Shown here piece after piece: positions 48,105-59,813 of a DNA stretch of 64,000 bases. Position 1 is the first letter of the stretch; the number at the start of each line of letters is the position of its first letter. Location of the stretch: contig CM037871.1 in assembly GCA_021292105.1 (NCBI GenBank), positions 23,432,057-23,496,056 on the forward strand, written 5' to 3'. Under the pieces are notes generated by a model that did not search any database, had not been told where the DNA came from, and saw nothing but the letters and a program-made list of their open reading frames with translations. A program made the position numbers and the translations under genes. This stretch comes from Anadara kagoshimensis. Lineage: Eukaryota; Mollusca; Bivalvia; Arcoida; Arcidae.

Positions 48105-48444
48105 TAGTAGTAGTAGTAATGGTGTTTAACGTCCCAGTCAAGAATATTTCACTTATATCGAGACGTCGCCAGGTATGCGAAGGTGCAGAAATTTTGCCTG
48201 TGCGTTGCGCTGATGGCATTATACAGCAGGGTTCTTTAGCGTGCCAAGCCCACCGTGACACGGGACCTCGTTTATTTTAAGTTCCCATCCAAAAGAACCG
48301 TGACTTTCATTTCATAATGCCGAGTGCTTGACGAAAGAACAGTCACTACCAACTTTCAAGTCTTGGGTCAGACCCGGCCGGGGTTTGAACGCACGACCTC
48401 CCACTTACGGAGAGAGCACTCTACCAACTGAGCTACCGCAGTGG
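48105..48444 (-). mobile_element. tRNA-derived SINE with 14-bp target duplication
   Basis: On the - strand the head reads GCGGTAGCTCAGTTGGTAGA (A box) and further GTGCGTTCAAACCCCGGCC (B box), as in a tRNA. The body ends with TATAAGTGAAATATTCTTGA and GGGACGTTAAACACC, then a TACTACTACT tail. Direct repeats TCAACTGAGTTAAG (48091-48104) and TCAACTGACTTAAG (48445-48458) flank it. A piece of the same 3' body seems to recur near 61000-61070. SINEs of this sort are known from bivalves; I cannot name the subfamily. Confidence 0.9.
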
Positions 48445-48458
48445 TCAACTGACTTAAG

Positions 48459-49429
48459 AGAGTGGTGTAATAATAGTATGTCAGTGTGATGAATGTTTTT
48501 TTTTTTTTGGTATGCCAAATATAATCAAAATTTTGTAATTTGCCAAAAACTAAGGTTGTTCCCTCATGCAAAACAGTCCTTAGCTGGAATTGGATTCAAA
48601 TGATTTAGAACTTAAGGTTAACTTCTATTGCATAATTTAGTTTTTTTTCATTCAACTTTCTTGGCCCCTAGCGTTGCTGATGAGGAATTAATTTCCGAAA
48701 TTTGTGCATTTACGGCACAGCTAAATTCAGCAGGTAATTTTTGTTATGTGATATACTGGCACCAAAATATACTAGCTCACAGAGAGGGCAGTTGCAGGTA
48801 AACATGTTCAGAATGTCAGTTATTTTTCTCTTTTTTTTAAGCACCAGGTGATGAAGCAGAAACTACAAGTTTTAAAGTCTCATTTCACCCAACCAGAAAT
48901 TGAACTTAGAGACTACTAAATGTTCCACTCCGTGACCTATCAAGGTGGTTCATGCTAATCCATCTTAGCATACATTTGTATACCAAATTTCATTTCAGTA
49001 AATCAAGGTTTTCAAATGACAGATCAAAATGAACATTTTTTCAGAAAAAAGGGGAAATACTCTTGAATTATAGGCTGGAAATTTTTTTATATGGCACTTG
49101 ACCTGTGTTTTATCACCATAAATCTGTACACCACATTTCAGTTAGATTTATAAAATCCGCAATATCTAATTAAATCAAATAAATGCACTTTTCCAACCAG
49201 AAAAGGGCATAACTCTAAAACCACGGACCAGAAAATTATAAATATTGAATTAGATCAGTCTGTCAAACATGCATCTGAATAACATATTTCAGTTTGATCC
49301 ATGCAAGCTTTCAAAAGTCAGTGAATGCAATAAAATTTTCTTAGATGGATATACATGTGTACAGTGACTGAAAACATAATGCCCACCATTAGTATGACTG
49401 GATACAAAATGAAAGTTTGAAACATAGCA

Positions 49430-49471
<42 letters not shown>

Positions 49472-49575
49472 ATATATGTTTATGCATGTAGAGTGTTTTA
49501 TCTCTCTCTCTTTCTCTCTCTCTGTTGTTTTACAATTATACTTATAATAAAATTAAATATTGTTGTATTTTGTAG
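48459..49575 (+). other. end of PIF1 intron 2 with TG and TC microsatellites
   Basis: No exon seen. (TG)n at about 49433-49470 and (TC)n at 49501-49522 lie just upstream of the acceptor TTTTGTAG at 49575. 48900-49330 has weakly repeated phrases (CATTTCAGTTAGATTTATAA / CATATTTCAGTTTGATCCAT), suggesting a very old tandem repeat. Confidence 0.55.
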
Positions 49576-50080
49576 GTATAGAAAAAGTCTATGTTGCTGA
49601 GAACACAGGAAGTCCTGATGCTTTACAGAGATGAGAGTTCCAAAGAAAATTCATCTGAAGATTAATTCTCCAGTCATTTTACTAGTTAATCTATCTGATG
49701 AGCTTGTTAATGGCTTAGTCGGCATTATAACTGATATGAAACAGGACAGTGTGACAGTTCATTTTGATTCTTTGGGGAGAAACTTTAAAATAAAAAAACA
49801 CATGTTTCCAATTTATGACATTAAATTGAAGAAAGACATAGCGTGCAGGTCACAGATACCACTTAAACTTGCATTTGCACTGACAGTTCATCGTGCCCAG
49901 GGATAAACACTAAACAGGGTACATGTCCACTGCAGATGTATGTTACAATCAGGCCAGGTTGCAGTGGCTTTTAGTAGGGTTAGGATGAAGAAAGATTTGA
50001 AAGTTTCAGATTTCAGTGAGAAGGTTGTAGTTAAGCCACCTGCAGAAATTGAAGACTTCTATGGCCAAGTCCAGCATTGA
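49576..50080 (+). pseudogene. PIF1-type helicase, exon C (motifs V-VI)
   Basis: The exon opens by completing the split Gly, then IEKVYVAENTGSPDALQR. The match continues in another frame as MRVPKKIHLKINSPVILLVN, SDELVNGLVGIITDM and IPLKLAFALTVHRAQG (motif V-like), then MLQSGQVAVAFSRV (motif VI with the arginine finger) and KPPAEIEDFYGQVQH. Order and spacing agree with PIF1 helicases, giving with exons A and B a near complete motif set. Interrupted frames show it is not functional. Confidence 0.85.
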
Positions 50081-51834
50081 AAAAAACTTGATTTAAAATG
50101 CTGTAGAAATTTGGAACTAGAAGAAATGGAGACAGTAACTTCATCTGAGTCTGCTTTTCAACCATGTGAAGCTGATGAAATTAGTGAAGAACAATTAATT
50201 GAAGAAGAAATGAAAATAGCTGAGATTGTAGACAAGGTTCTACAAGAGCAGCAGGTAGAACATCCTTTACCTGAGAGTATATCAGTTGTAGACTTATTGA
50301 ATTGTTTATTAAATAAAAATCCTGTGACATCAAACCAGCAAAAAGAAAATGACTGAAATCTTTATTGAACAAGGACATTTCAAAATTCCTAGATTTCTTG
50401 TGGAATTCTCTATTTAAGATGAAAGAAAAATGTGTTCACATCAGATGATCCATTTGATAATAAGACTACAACTCTTTTATACCAGGAAATGTTTAATTTT
50501 TAAAAGAGCAGTGAGTATGTATCCCACATTAATATATTACTTGAAAAGCCTCCAGGGCCATCTCAATTTAACGTGTGTTACAAATTGTTTTGTGAATTAA
50601 GAAAACTTATGCTAGATGAAGTGGCAGAACCTATCAGGGCTTCATATAGGGAAAAGGCTGAAACAGAAAGAGAAAAGTTTACAAGGAGTCCGAGGGCGGG
50701 TTGGAGAAAATTAGATACATTGCAGGATGGTGTGTTTCTTCACTCAAGAAACACAGAAGAGTTGTTATGCAAGGAAAACTGTATAAGCCAAAAGAAATAG
50801 AAAGTTTGAGAAGATTTACGACTGAAATTGACTTGCTTAGTTAGTTAGAAAGTAATGAATCATCACCAGAAATTGAAAGGAAGCAGAATATACGTAAAGG
50901 TCTGACTAATGTTACAGACAGTTGCTCTAATTTTTTTCAAAAATTGGATAAAGAAATAAGACAGTTAGAAACAGAAACAAACATTAATATTTATGGTAAA
51001 AACATAGGACACTTTTATGGATAATCAAACAATGCTAAATGCTTTTTCATCCTTCTTCAGTTTACAGTTTGAAAAGGAAATGGAGTATTACCATCATTAT
51101 TTGAGGATTTAATATCTAAATATTCAATGATGATCTATCAGAGTTGCGAAAAGAGTACCTGAATTTTATTAAAGTAAAGAAAACAGAAGCACATCAAAGC
51201 AAATTAAAATGAGAACAAAGAAAGAAGTTGCTGATAAATTCAACATCCAGACATTTTAAGTGACAAACCAGATGGAAAGCTCTCTAGCCATAGAAGACTT
51301 CAGTCAGAAATTGCTGCAAATGAACAATACTTGGTGGATTCATTCACAAAAAAGACATATTTTGTTAGGCAAGTATTATCAATTACATTTTAATTCTATG
51401 GCAACAAAGAAAGACATCTGTATATTATTAAGTACAAAAGTGATGGAAGTAGAACAAGCACTGTCTGATGTAAGTGAACATAAAGAAAAAACAGAAAATC
51501 CCTGAAAGAGAAAACATACAGAGGCTGGATTTCAAAAGAAAGTATATGCAGATGATAAGGAATCAGTTCCAGTGCTTCAAAAGAGGTGCCATCAAAGACA
51601 AAAGGGAAGAAATATACAGAAAAGAGACTATCAAGGGGAAGGGGAATAGAAAAGAAGAAAAAGGGAGAAATTGAATATCCCTGCGGTGTATGTGGTGAAA
51701 ACTGTTGTGTTGAATGTGTACTGTGTGATGGATGCGAGACCTGGTTTCATGACAAATATGCACACCTGATTGACTTAGACAGCCTTCCAGAGGAATGGTA
51801 TTGTCAACCATGCGTAGAGGCATTAGGTTTATAG
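50081..51834 (+). pseudogene. C-terminal extension of the PIF1-like protein, ending in a PHD finger
   Basis: Colinear + frames follow the helicase: acidic EADEISEEQLIEEEMKIAEI and VVDLLNCLLNKNPVTSNQQK (50111-50356), CYKLFCELRKLMLDEVAEP and EKAETEREKFTRSPRAG (50573-50800), a coiled Lys/Glu-rich region (50880-51500), and finally YPCGVCGENCCVECVLCDGC then ETWFHDKYAHL and PEEWYCQPCVEAL (51670-51832). The last is a C4HC3 PHD finger in which one expected zinc Cys is Tyr (DKY where DKC is usual). The whole looks like one long C-terminal tail with several breaks. Its role is unknown; PHD fingers usually read histone H3 tails. Confidence 0.72.
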
Positions 51835-52025
51835 GTACTTGTTTTAAGGACAACTAAAAACTATACCTTTGTATTTCTTCTAAAGTGACCTTGCTCCAAA
51901 AAATTAAGAACCAATATTTTAAGATTGAAAGATTGATTAATTTATTAAATGTTTATATATGTAATTATGATTTAGAGATCTTGTAATTGGCCTAAATTTG
52001 GTGGAATTGAGTGGAACTAGATCAC

Positions 52026-52245
52026 CGTCAGCCCTGGATATTTTGACGTCTCATAGTTTCATGTTCCCTTCACACAATTTTGATAACACATGTGGCGGGT
52101 GTAGCTAGCTAAACAAGAGGTGCTTACCCTTCCGGAGCACCCGACCTCACTTCCCTGGTTCACGTGTCAGTTCCAAAGTTTTTACTTTGCTTCTGGATTG
52201 TGATTCGGATATGGATTGGTATGTTTGTTTTTTATTAGGTCCTTT
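52026..52245 (+). mobile_element. reverse-transcriptase element fossil, 3' tail (copy D)
   Basis: Shares with copy A the text CTGGATATTTTGACGTCTCA, GGCGGGTGTAGCTAGCTAAA, CCTTCCGGAGCACCC and CTTTGCTTCTGGATTGTGAT. It is limited to the last codons and the 3' tail. Lies on the same strand as the PIF1-like gene, 190 bp after it. Confidence 0.78.
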
Positions 52246-52429
52246 TCAATTTGTAACTTTTTCTGTATTATTTGAATGGCATAGTATCTGCTTGATCTTT
52301 TTAATTTTAATTTATTAAGTCACCTTTTTTTTGAAAATTTTAATAAGCTTTACCTAGCGCTGTTTTTGCTTTACAGTCAGCATAAACTCCCAGGTCTGCT
52401 GCTTGTGTCAGTCAGGTCACACCTGATGT

Positions 52430-52683
52430 AACCTGACTGACAAAGTGTGTGCTTGTATCTACATTGTACTAGCAGGCACGGATGGTGACTTTTAGGTGCT
52501 AGTTCACAGTGACAGTAGTTGAAGAATTATGTAATGCCTCACGGGTCTATAATGTTACCCTTACATTTTGTAAATCAGGAGCAATGTGAAATGAAGTGAC
52601 TTGCCTATGGTAAAAATGCAGTCCCACCAGCACTCGAATCCACAAGTCATCATGAGCCTAATGCCCAAACCACTGAGCCACAT
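52430..52683 (-). mobile_element. probable tRNA-derived SINE
   Basis: The - strand begins GTGGCTCAGTGGTTTGGGCA (A-box-like) and has GGATTCGAGTGC (B-box-like) 35 bp later, then GGCAAGTCACTTCATTTCAC, similar to the conserved central part of V-type SINEs. A short hairpin TCAGTCAGGT...ACCTGACTGA ends it near 52430. Target duplications were not found. Confidence 0.6.
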
Positions 52684-53037
52684 TTTACATGTTGTCCTTA
52701 AAATGAGCAAAATAATCTAAGGTCGTTGTGGGTTGGTGGCTCTTGATTCCTTTTTTTTTATTTATTTTTGTTAGCTCTCATTAACTTATACAATGTACAT
52801 ACATACATATATAAATATATATAAAATACATATTATACACACAAAAAAGATTACAATTATATAGAAGTGGAGACTTGCTATGTCTATAAAGACCTCCAAA
52901 AGGAATCAGCAAAAGTGGCCAGGTGGTCTTTTAAACAAATTCAAATAATATGAACAAAAAACTTTTAGCATACAATTGTACTGGCCTCTGTAATCAGGTG
53001 ACCCTTATATAGAGGTGGCCTTTAAGGCAGGTCAGAC

Positions 53038-53087
<50 letters not shown>

Positions 53088-53140
53088 AAACAAAATTTTA
53101 CAAATTCAAAAAATAGCCAAAAAGTATTATTCTAATTAGG

Positions 53141-56100
53141 TTAAACAGAATTGTAAAGTTTACTCCAGAGGTTTTCATATTCAATAAACTGATTTTTACT
53201 ATACATAATATGTTTCATAATGATTATTTTGTTTTTTAAAAGGAATTTAAAACCCTCTAAGTTTATGCAGTTAAAACATTTGTCTAGTTTTAATGTATGA
53301 ATAAAGAATTTTGCTATTAATATACAATAATTTAATTGTGGAGAAGAATTTTCCTGATACAAACCAAAAATTACATCATAACATGTAAGAGAGATACTTG
53401 TTCGGTTGATTTTGTTCCACCAATTTTCAAAAGTTTTTCAAAATACTTTTAAAGTTTTAAAACAAATAAAATTTGTGCTCAATTGTATCTAATTGATTAC
53501 AATATGTACAATTGGGGCTATTTAAGATTCTAATTTTAAAAAGTAGTCTGTTGTGACTTATAATTCTGTGTATGATTTTAAATTGAAATTCTTGCAATTT
53601 TGTATCTAATGTACATTTAAACGGGAGTCTAAATATATGTTTCCAATTATCCTGTTCGATTTGAAATATTTCTGACCACTTACCTACACAAGTAGGAGTT
53701 TCATAAATAGTTTCAATAAAGGCCCAATAAAAATCTTTACATGACATTTTCAAAATATTAACATGTGTGCTTTTCATTTTTAAGATTAAATTAGTATCAT
53801 TTATGTTTGGGACAGTTTTATTCTTGAGATATTCTTTCCATGTTTTATGGATAGCATTTAAAATGCTCATATATTCTAAAAATTTGTATTAAACTCAAAC
53901 CGTTGACAGAGAAGTATGTGTTAAAAAATTCCCAGAAGAATCTAGTAAATCTAATATATAAGTAATGCCACATTCATACCATTTTTTAAAGAAAATGACC
54001 TTTTTACCTATTTTAATATTATCATTAAACCATAATACTTCTTTGTGTATTATTGGAAAAATCATATTATCATCAGGTGATTTTAATTCCATCCAGTAGT
54101 GAAGTAAATCTCTATAAAACAATGATAAGGGAATGCTCAGTTTTTCAATACAGCATCTGGATTGGAGAAGATGAATAAGAGAAATATTTTTAAAATATGA
54201 ATGAAATAATTGTTTCCATTTTGATGCTTGAGGACTTAAGTAACGTTTTATCCAAGATAACGTCAAAGCCTTTACCTGATATTCAAAATTGGGATATTTT
54301 AAACCTCCATTCCCTATTGATTTAATCATTGTGTTTTTCTTAATCTTATGAATAGAAGATTTCCATATAAAATTGTCTATTACTGCTTGTACATCTTTAA
54401 TGAAGTTTGTTGGAACAGATATTAAACCACTTTGATATACTAATTTTGATAGTGCTAACGATTTTACAATTTGGATTTTCCCAATTAAAGTTAAATTCCG
54501 CATTTACCACAAATTAAGGGTTGTTTTTAAGTCTTTTAATTTCGAATTTAAATTTTTATTGGTTGTTTCTATTTCGTCATTAGAAAACCATATTCCCAGA
54601 GTGTAAAAAAAGTCTTTTTGCCATCTAACCGGAAGAGTACCAGGAGGACGATTTTTATTAGAACCTATCGAAAACGCCTCAGTTTTATCGAGATTAATAC
54701 GAAGACCTGAACAGATTCTAAATTGATCCATTAATGAAATAACTTCAAAAGCTGATGGTTCATCATCTAGAAAGCAAGTGGTATCATCAGCAAGTAAACT
54801 AATTTTGTATTCCGTGTCATCAATTTTAACTCCTTTGATATTTTTGTTTTTTCGTATCGAGATTGCAAGTAGTTCTATACATATGATAAAAAGATATGGC
54901 GATAAAGGACAACCTTAACGCACTCCTCTTGAAATTTGAAATGACTCTGAAGCATATCCTTTATTCAAAATTCTGCTTTGGACATTGCTATATAAAGTTT
55001 TAACCCACCACTTAAAATTTTCCCCAAACCCATATGCAGATAAAGCTTGCTGAATAAAGGACCATTCTAACGTGTCAAAGGCTTTTTCAAAATCCAATAA
55101 GAGTATAAGACCAGGTATATTTTTTAAATTTGTCAGGAAAATTAAATCAGAAATGGTACGGATGTTTTCACCTATATATCGATCTTTAATATATCCAGTT
55201 TGATCTGAATTTATAATATCTGGTAATATATTTCTTAAGCTTTAGCGAGTATTTTAGAAACCATTTTGTAATCAACATTGAGTAGGGAGATAGGTCATCA
55301 ATTTTTCAAAAAATTTCTATATTTGTCCTTTTTAGGAATCAAAGTAATAAGTCCAAGTTTTTGATCTGAGGACATAAATCCTTGTTTAAAAGAATAATTA
55401 ATACTTTCGTAAACCAGAAATTTAATATCTTCCCAAAAGAATTTATAGAACTTAATTTGAAACCATCGCTCCCGGGAGATTTACCATTTTTGAAGTCTTT
55501 TAATATATTAATACATTCTGATCAGGTTATATCTCTCTGTACTTGGTTGATATTTGGAATAACTGAGTGGTCAAAAAAATTAAAACTTAAATTGTTTTCT
55601 GTACCGATAGAGCTAGTGTACATTTTTTCAAATAAAGATTTCTCTTCTTTTAGAATTTTACCCGCATCCGTAATAGTTTCGTTATTTTCAGTTATAAGCT
55701 TTTGAACTTGTTTGTTTTTGTAGTTACGTTTTTCTAAAGATAAAAAATATTTTGTGTTTTTCTCTCCTTCGCAAAATTTTGCTTGTGATCTGATTATAAT
55801 GCCTTTGGTTTTATGTTCATTTATTTCCTCCAGTTGCTTTTTAACGTATTCAAATTTTCTAAGAGTTTCCTCTGATGGATTTTCAGATAAAGTTATGTTC
55901 AGATCTTCAAGTTCTAAAATTAGTTTTTTCTCCCGTAACTTTGATTTAGAAGCAAGATGTTTTGAAAAATTTATGGTAAAGCCCCGTATTTCACATTTTA
56001 TTGTATCCCATTTTAAATGTTTATTTTGTATGTTTATATATTTGTCTTTAAGTTCGTCGATAAATTGTTTTAATTTGATAACGTAATCATTATTTTCCAA

Positions 56101-56870
56101 GAGAGACAAATAAATTTCCAGAAGCCAGGTCCCTTTTTAACATTATTAAAAGTACTAATTTGTAATAAAATAGCATTGTGGTCAGTTTTTATTGCCGGTT
56201 TTATTGTTGTTTTTGAGAAATTACTTAAATAAGATGGAATTAGCCAAAAGTCTATTCTGCTTTGAATTAAGGGTTTTTTCTTTCTGTAAGTAAACATTTT
56301 CTCATCAGGGTTTTGTAATCTCCAAATATCTATTAAATCATCGTCTTCTATAAACTTTTTAAAATTATCTCTATAAGTAGAGGAAGGTTCAGTTCTACCC
56401 CCATTTTTATCATTTGCCTCTAAAGTAATGTTGAAATCCCCGCCAATAATAAGGCTTTCTCCGGTGTATGAGGATATGTTATGGACTAAATAACACAAAC
56501 AATCTGTTTGATTTTTAATCTGGTCTTTTATTGGTGCATAAATATTTACTAAAACAAAACAAGAATTTTCTATCTCAATGTTTAAGCATAAAAATCGACC
56601 TGCAGTGTCTTTAAATTCATTCTTTACGAGAATCTGGAGATTTTTTGGTACTAAGATGGCTACTCCGCGACTTGAGCTTGTACCGTTTGAAAAATAAAGG
56701 TCCCATATCTAATTTTTCCAGTTTCTTTCTGTTGATTTAATAGCATGTGTTTCTTGTAAAAATATGATATAATCTTTGTATTTACTTAACCATGTGAAAA
56801 TATTTTGTCTTTTATTCTTGTCTCCTAGTCCGTTTACATTTATTAGACATCTCCAACATACCTGTATACA
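53141..56870 (-). pseudogene. LINE ORF2: AP endonuclease, reverse transcriptase, C-terminal zinc knuckle
   Basis: ORF2 proteins nick target DNA and copy LINE RNA into it. In - strand order: INVNGLGDKNKRQNIF and IIFLQETHAIKSTERNW (endonuclease start, 56730-56870); SLIIGGDFNITLEANDKNG and IDFWLIPSYL...KTDHNAIL (56140-56470); the linker helix region (55522-56109); DFEKAFDTLEWSFIQQAL (RT, 55040-55095); SFQISRGVR (54915-54945); LLADDTTCFLDDEP (catalytic Asp pair, about 54765-54795); INLDKTEAFSIGSN; LIGKIQIVKSLALSKLVYQS; and CTYCNQLDTIEHKFYLF (53460-53510). This order and the LIGKIQIVKS block fit the L1/Tx1 group. At least six frame breaks or stops make it inactive (for example near 56110, 55250, 54900 and 53880). 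Confidence 0.88.
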
Positions 56871-56919
56871 CTGACTATGAGCGTGAATGTGAACTAAATG
56901 AGGGGTTATATCAAAACTT

Positions 56920-56959
<40 letters not shown>

Positions 56960-57652
56960 AATAAAACACTATCAATTCCAAATAGCTCTGTCTTTTCTTA
57001 TATTACCTTTGTCATTCAATATCCTGGACAGACTTTTAGAGACCTATATTTCCCCTTAAAATAGGAATTATAAAACAAATTAGACTGGTTTTACAAGTAT
57101 GGTTTCATTTACAAACGAAAGCGGTGTTAACACCGGGGAGAAAATGCTAAAAATGTCAACAAAAGACGAAATGTTACGTCTCGGTAATCGCAAAATTGTT
57201 CCAACTGTCGTGTAGATTTTTATTTCCTGGATTGCATGTTCAACTTGCACTCTGTATTATTTATAACTTCGTTAAACTTCTTATATTTTGAGTTTTTCTA
57301 TTTATTTGATGTCTTTTGAAAAGGATTTCTAAAGAATACATATACTTGGAAAAATTTCAGCTTTTAGAATCAAACATTTGGTAGGAAATTGAAGTTCCGA
57401 ACGAAAACTTTGGGCGTTATTCTCAAGGCCACGAGTATCACTTCTAACAAAACGCAGAATACCGCAATTATTAACAATAATCAGTGTATGTATATATTAA
57501 ACGTGTCTCTGTCTACTGTTATATAATTGTTGAGGTTCTATACCAGACTTTTAAAAGGTTTTAGAAGTTCCATCTTTTGCAGTAACAGCAACATTCAATT
57601 TTCCCCCGTTTTCTCTCATGACTCTCTACTGTTTCATAATATTACTACTATA
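56871..57652. other. LINE inter-ORF DNA with a 35-base T run
   Basis: The T run (A on the LINE strand) is at 56921-56955. The rest is AT-rich and non-coding. Confidence 0.6.
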
Positions 57653-57901
57653 GGTAAACAACTTTGACCTGTCCGCTTGACCTTTCATTTAAATATTTAT
57701 CACGAACCAAGTACATCTGTGTATAGGTAACACAGGTATAAATCTGTATATATCGGCAATGAGATATACTCACCCCATAGAGTACACCTGTGTACTGTGT
57801 ATGTATTAACTTTGATCTCAACACTACCCATTTATTGGGTAGACCCTCCTATATGAATATTCCTAATGAAAGGCCAAACGGACAGGTCAATGTTGTTTAC
57901 C
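57653..57901. mobile_element. 249-bp MITE, first of a pair, TA target site
   Basis: Begins GGTAAACAACTTTGACCTGT and ends with the inverse (ACAGGTCAATGTTGTTTACC), TIR about 38 bp, flanked by TA (57651-57652 and 57902-57903). The interior has AAGTACATCTGTGTATAGGT. No ORF. Confidence 0.88.
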
Positions 57902-57940
57902 TATACCTGTTAACAACAATAATAAACAACTCCTGGAATA

Positions 57941-58187
57941 GGTAAACAACATTGACCTGTCCGATTGAACTTTAACTTAAATATTATTATGGATCAGTTC
58001 GTTTATGTGTAGGGAACGTAAGAGTTCATATAGTCTACTACATTGCGAGTGATATTCAATTCATAAAGTAGGCACGTACACTTTGTATGTATTATCTTCA
58101 ATCTTAACACTACTAATTTACTGGGTAGATTGTCCTATATTAATGTTCCTAATAAAAAGTCAAGCGGTCAGGTCAATGCTGTTTGCC
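57941..58187. mobile_element. 247-bp MITE, second of a pair, TA target site
   Basis: Begins GGTAAACAACATTGACCTGT and ends CAGGTCAATGCTGTTTGCC, flanked by TA (57939-57940 and 58188-58189). Same family and orientation as the copy 37 bp to the left but clearly diverged from it, so two insertions or an old duplication. Confidence 0.86.
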
Positions 58188-58189
58188 TA

Positions 58190-59109
58190 TATAGGTCATC
58201 ACGAATATATTTCAATATTAGAGTAATTGTAACGAATAACGCGTGTGCCGGCGTGATTATACTCATAAGTTAATACGCTATTTACACCTGTATGCGTTAT
58301 TTAAGCCGTCCGTGTTTATTACCACTGTGCAATCAAATCGTGGACGGACTATAATATATATGTATGAACATGTAGATATGAGCAATATATTATATTCACT
58401 AGTTTAATGCAAAGTTAAATTTTGAAAGCGCCCCCGTGTTTAGTTCACAAACACGGTCATAGTCAGCGTATAGGTTGGAGATGTCTATTGACAATAAATC
58501 TATGTGTATGCTAGCCATTATCAATAATTTCTTGTAAAGTAAAGTGATGTATTAAGTATATGAGAGCTATTTAAAGAAGAAGAAGAAGAAGAAGAAGAAG
58601 AAGAAGATTAGACAAAAGGGGAACAAGGGCACTGTTAGCAAGAAGAATAAAAAATTGAAAAAAAGGAAATAAAGGAGGACGTGAGAACACGTACCTGGGG
58701 CATGATTGTTGATAAGTTGACAGTGTCATGCCATTGCTCGGCTATGGGTAGATACAAATGAAAAAATCTTAATCTGTGTCGGTATATACATTCTAGTTAT
58801 TGTATACATTCATGCACATCGAAATAAAAAGAATATATAAGTAATATAATGCAAATAAATTATAATAAACATGCAAACAATATATATATATTTAAAAAAC
58901 ACACATTTTCTGACCCTTGGTAGCGAAATATGCTATAATACTTGAAAACTTTAAATATTTCAAGGGCTAAATGTGGAAGTAAAGGGAGATAACTTTTGCT
59001 TAACGTCGATAGTAATTGAGCTGACCTGTTGAACTTATTAAATGTGCGTCATGATTATATTATAACAAAAACATTTGCAAAACATGTAAGTACTTTACAG
59101 TATATGACT
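58190..59109. other. LINE inter-ORF DNA with an AAG microsatellite
   Basis: (AAG)n of about 11 units at 58573-58607; otherwise AT-rich and non-coding. It would be the 3' part of the ORF1 transcript region on the - strand. Confidence 0.55.
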
Positions 59110-59813
59110 TTATAGTTTATTATGCAGATTAATTATGATGTCCTGCATGTATTTGAACCGTTTTGGACCGAGACGGTTGTGACTTGTCCAACGTGTTACT
59201 ACAAAGGCACTGTTTTCTATCGCATTTTCTCCGAGAAAGTTTATTAGAATTCTTCCAGTGCCGATCTCGCTATTGTCATCAGAGCCTTCGTGTAAATTAC
59301 CAGATTGATCCCGGAATCGATACACCACTATATTGTGAGTAGCCTGTGTATTCTGCGGGTTTCTAAGAACTTTCTTGTTAAACCGTCTCACGTCGTTAAA
59401 GGATTTGACTTTTGATGCATTACCAGCGAAAGTATTTCCGGAATCTGTGACTGGATCACAAGTAACTGTACCAATAGAATCTAGAACGGCTGATTCTGTT
59501 TCATCACAAGAGAGAATATCCTCTACATTTGGTGTCTTTACTTTGTCTTTATATACCGTACCGTTCTGGGTGAAAACTAGTTTGTCATTGAGAATTTTTG
59601 TAGGGACATTTTGATTGTTGTAATTGCTTTTGACATTCGAATAAGCGTTTGTGTTTCTCAATAATCTCAGTCGGCGATTGGTTCGTTAAATGAAATGGGA
59701 ACGAGACGTTGTTTTGTTTTTTGTTTTTATAACATTGTAATACTTCCTCTTTTTGTAGATAGTTAGCGAAGTTAGCCACTATTACTCTAGGCTTACGGCC
59801 TTCTTGTTCTTTG
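59110..59813 (-). pseudogene. LINE ORF1: RRM-like segment plus IMPACT/UPF0029 domain
   Basis: The N-terminal part (59585-59813, truncated by the LINE 5' end) reads EGRKPRVIVANFANYLQKEE and VSFPFHLTNQSPTEIIEKHK, followed after a frame change near 59640 by LNDKLVFTQNGTVYKDKV. This is the layout of L1-like ORF1 RNA-binding proteins (KPRPVIVKF..YKDRE.. and LF.NG..Y). The C-terminal 100 residues (GNTFAGNASKVKSFNDV, ATHNIVVYRFRDQSGN, DDNSEIGTGRILINFL, AFVVTRWTSHNRLGPKRF) follow the IMPACT/YigZ (UPF0029) motif order: ATHN..AYR, DD.E.aG.rlL, VVVsRWyGG..LGp.RF. The usual GG after RW is replaced by SH. The stop is just after NLHNKL at 59110. Confidence 0.75.

Noticed and set aside
48105-48444. functional tRNA gene
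   Set aside because: A and B boxes are present, but the body continues into a SINE with target duplications and the arms do not form a clean cloverleaf.
55382-56086. + strand frames at 55382-55705 and 55754-56086
   Set aside because: Antisense shadows of the LINE ORF2.
58573-58607. AAG/GAA repeat as a counterpart of the human frataxin GAA expansion
   Set aside because: It lies 37 kb downstream of the frataxin exon, inside the LINE region, and has only about 11 units.
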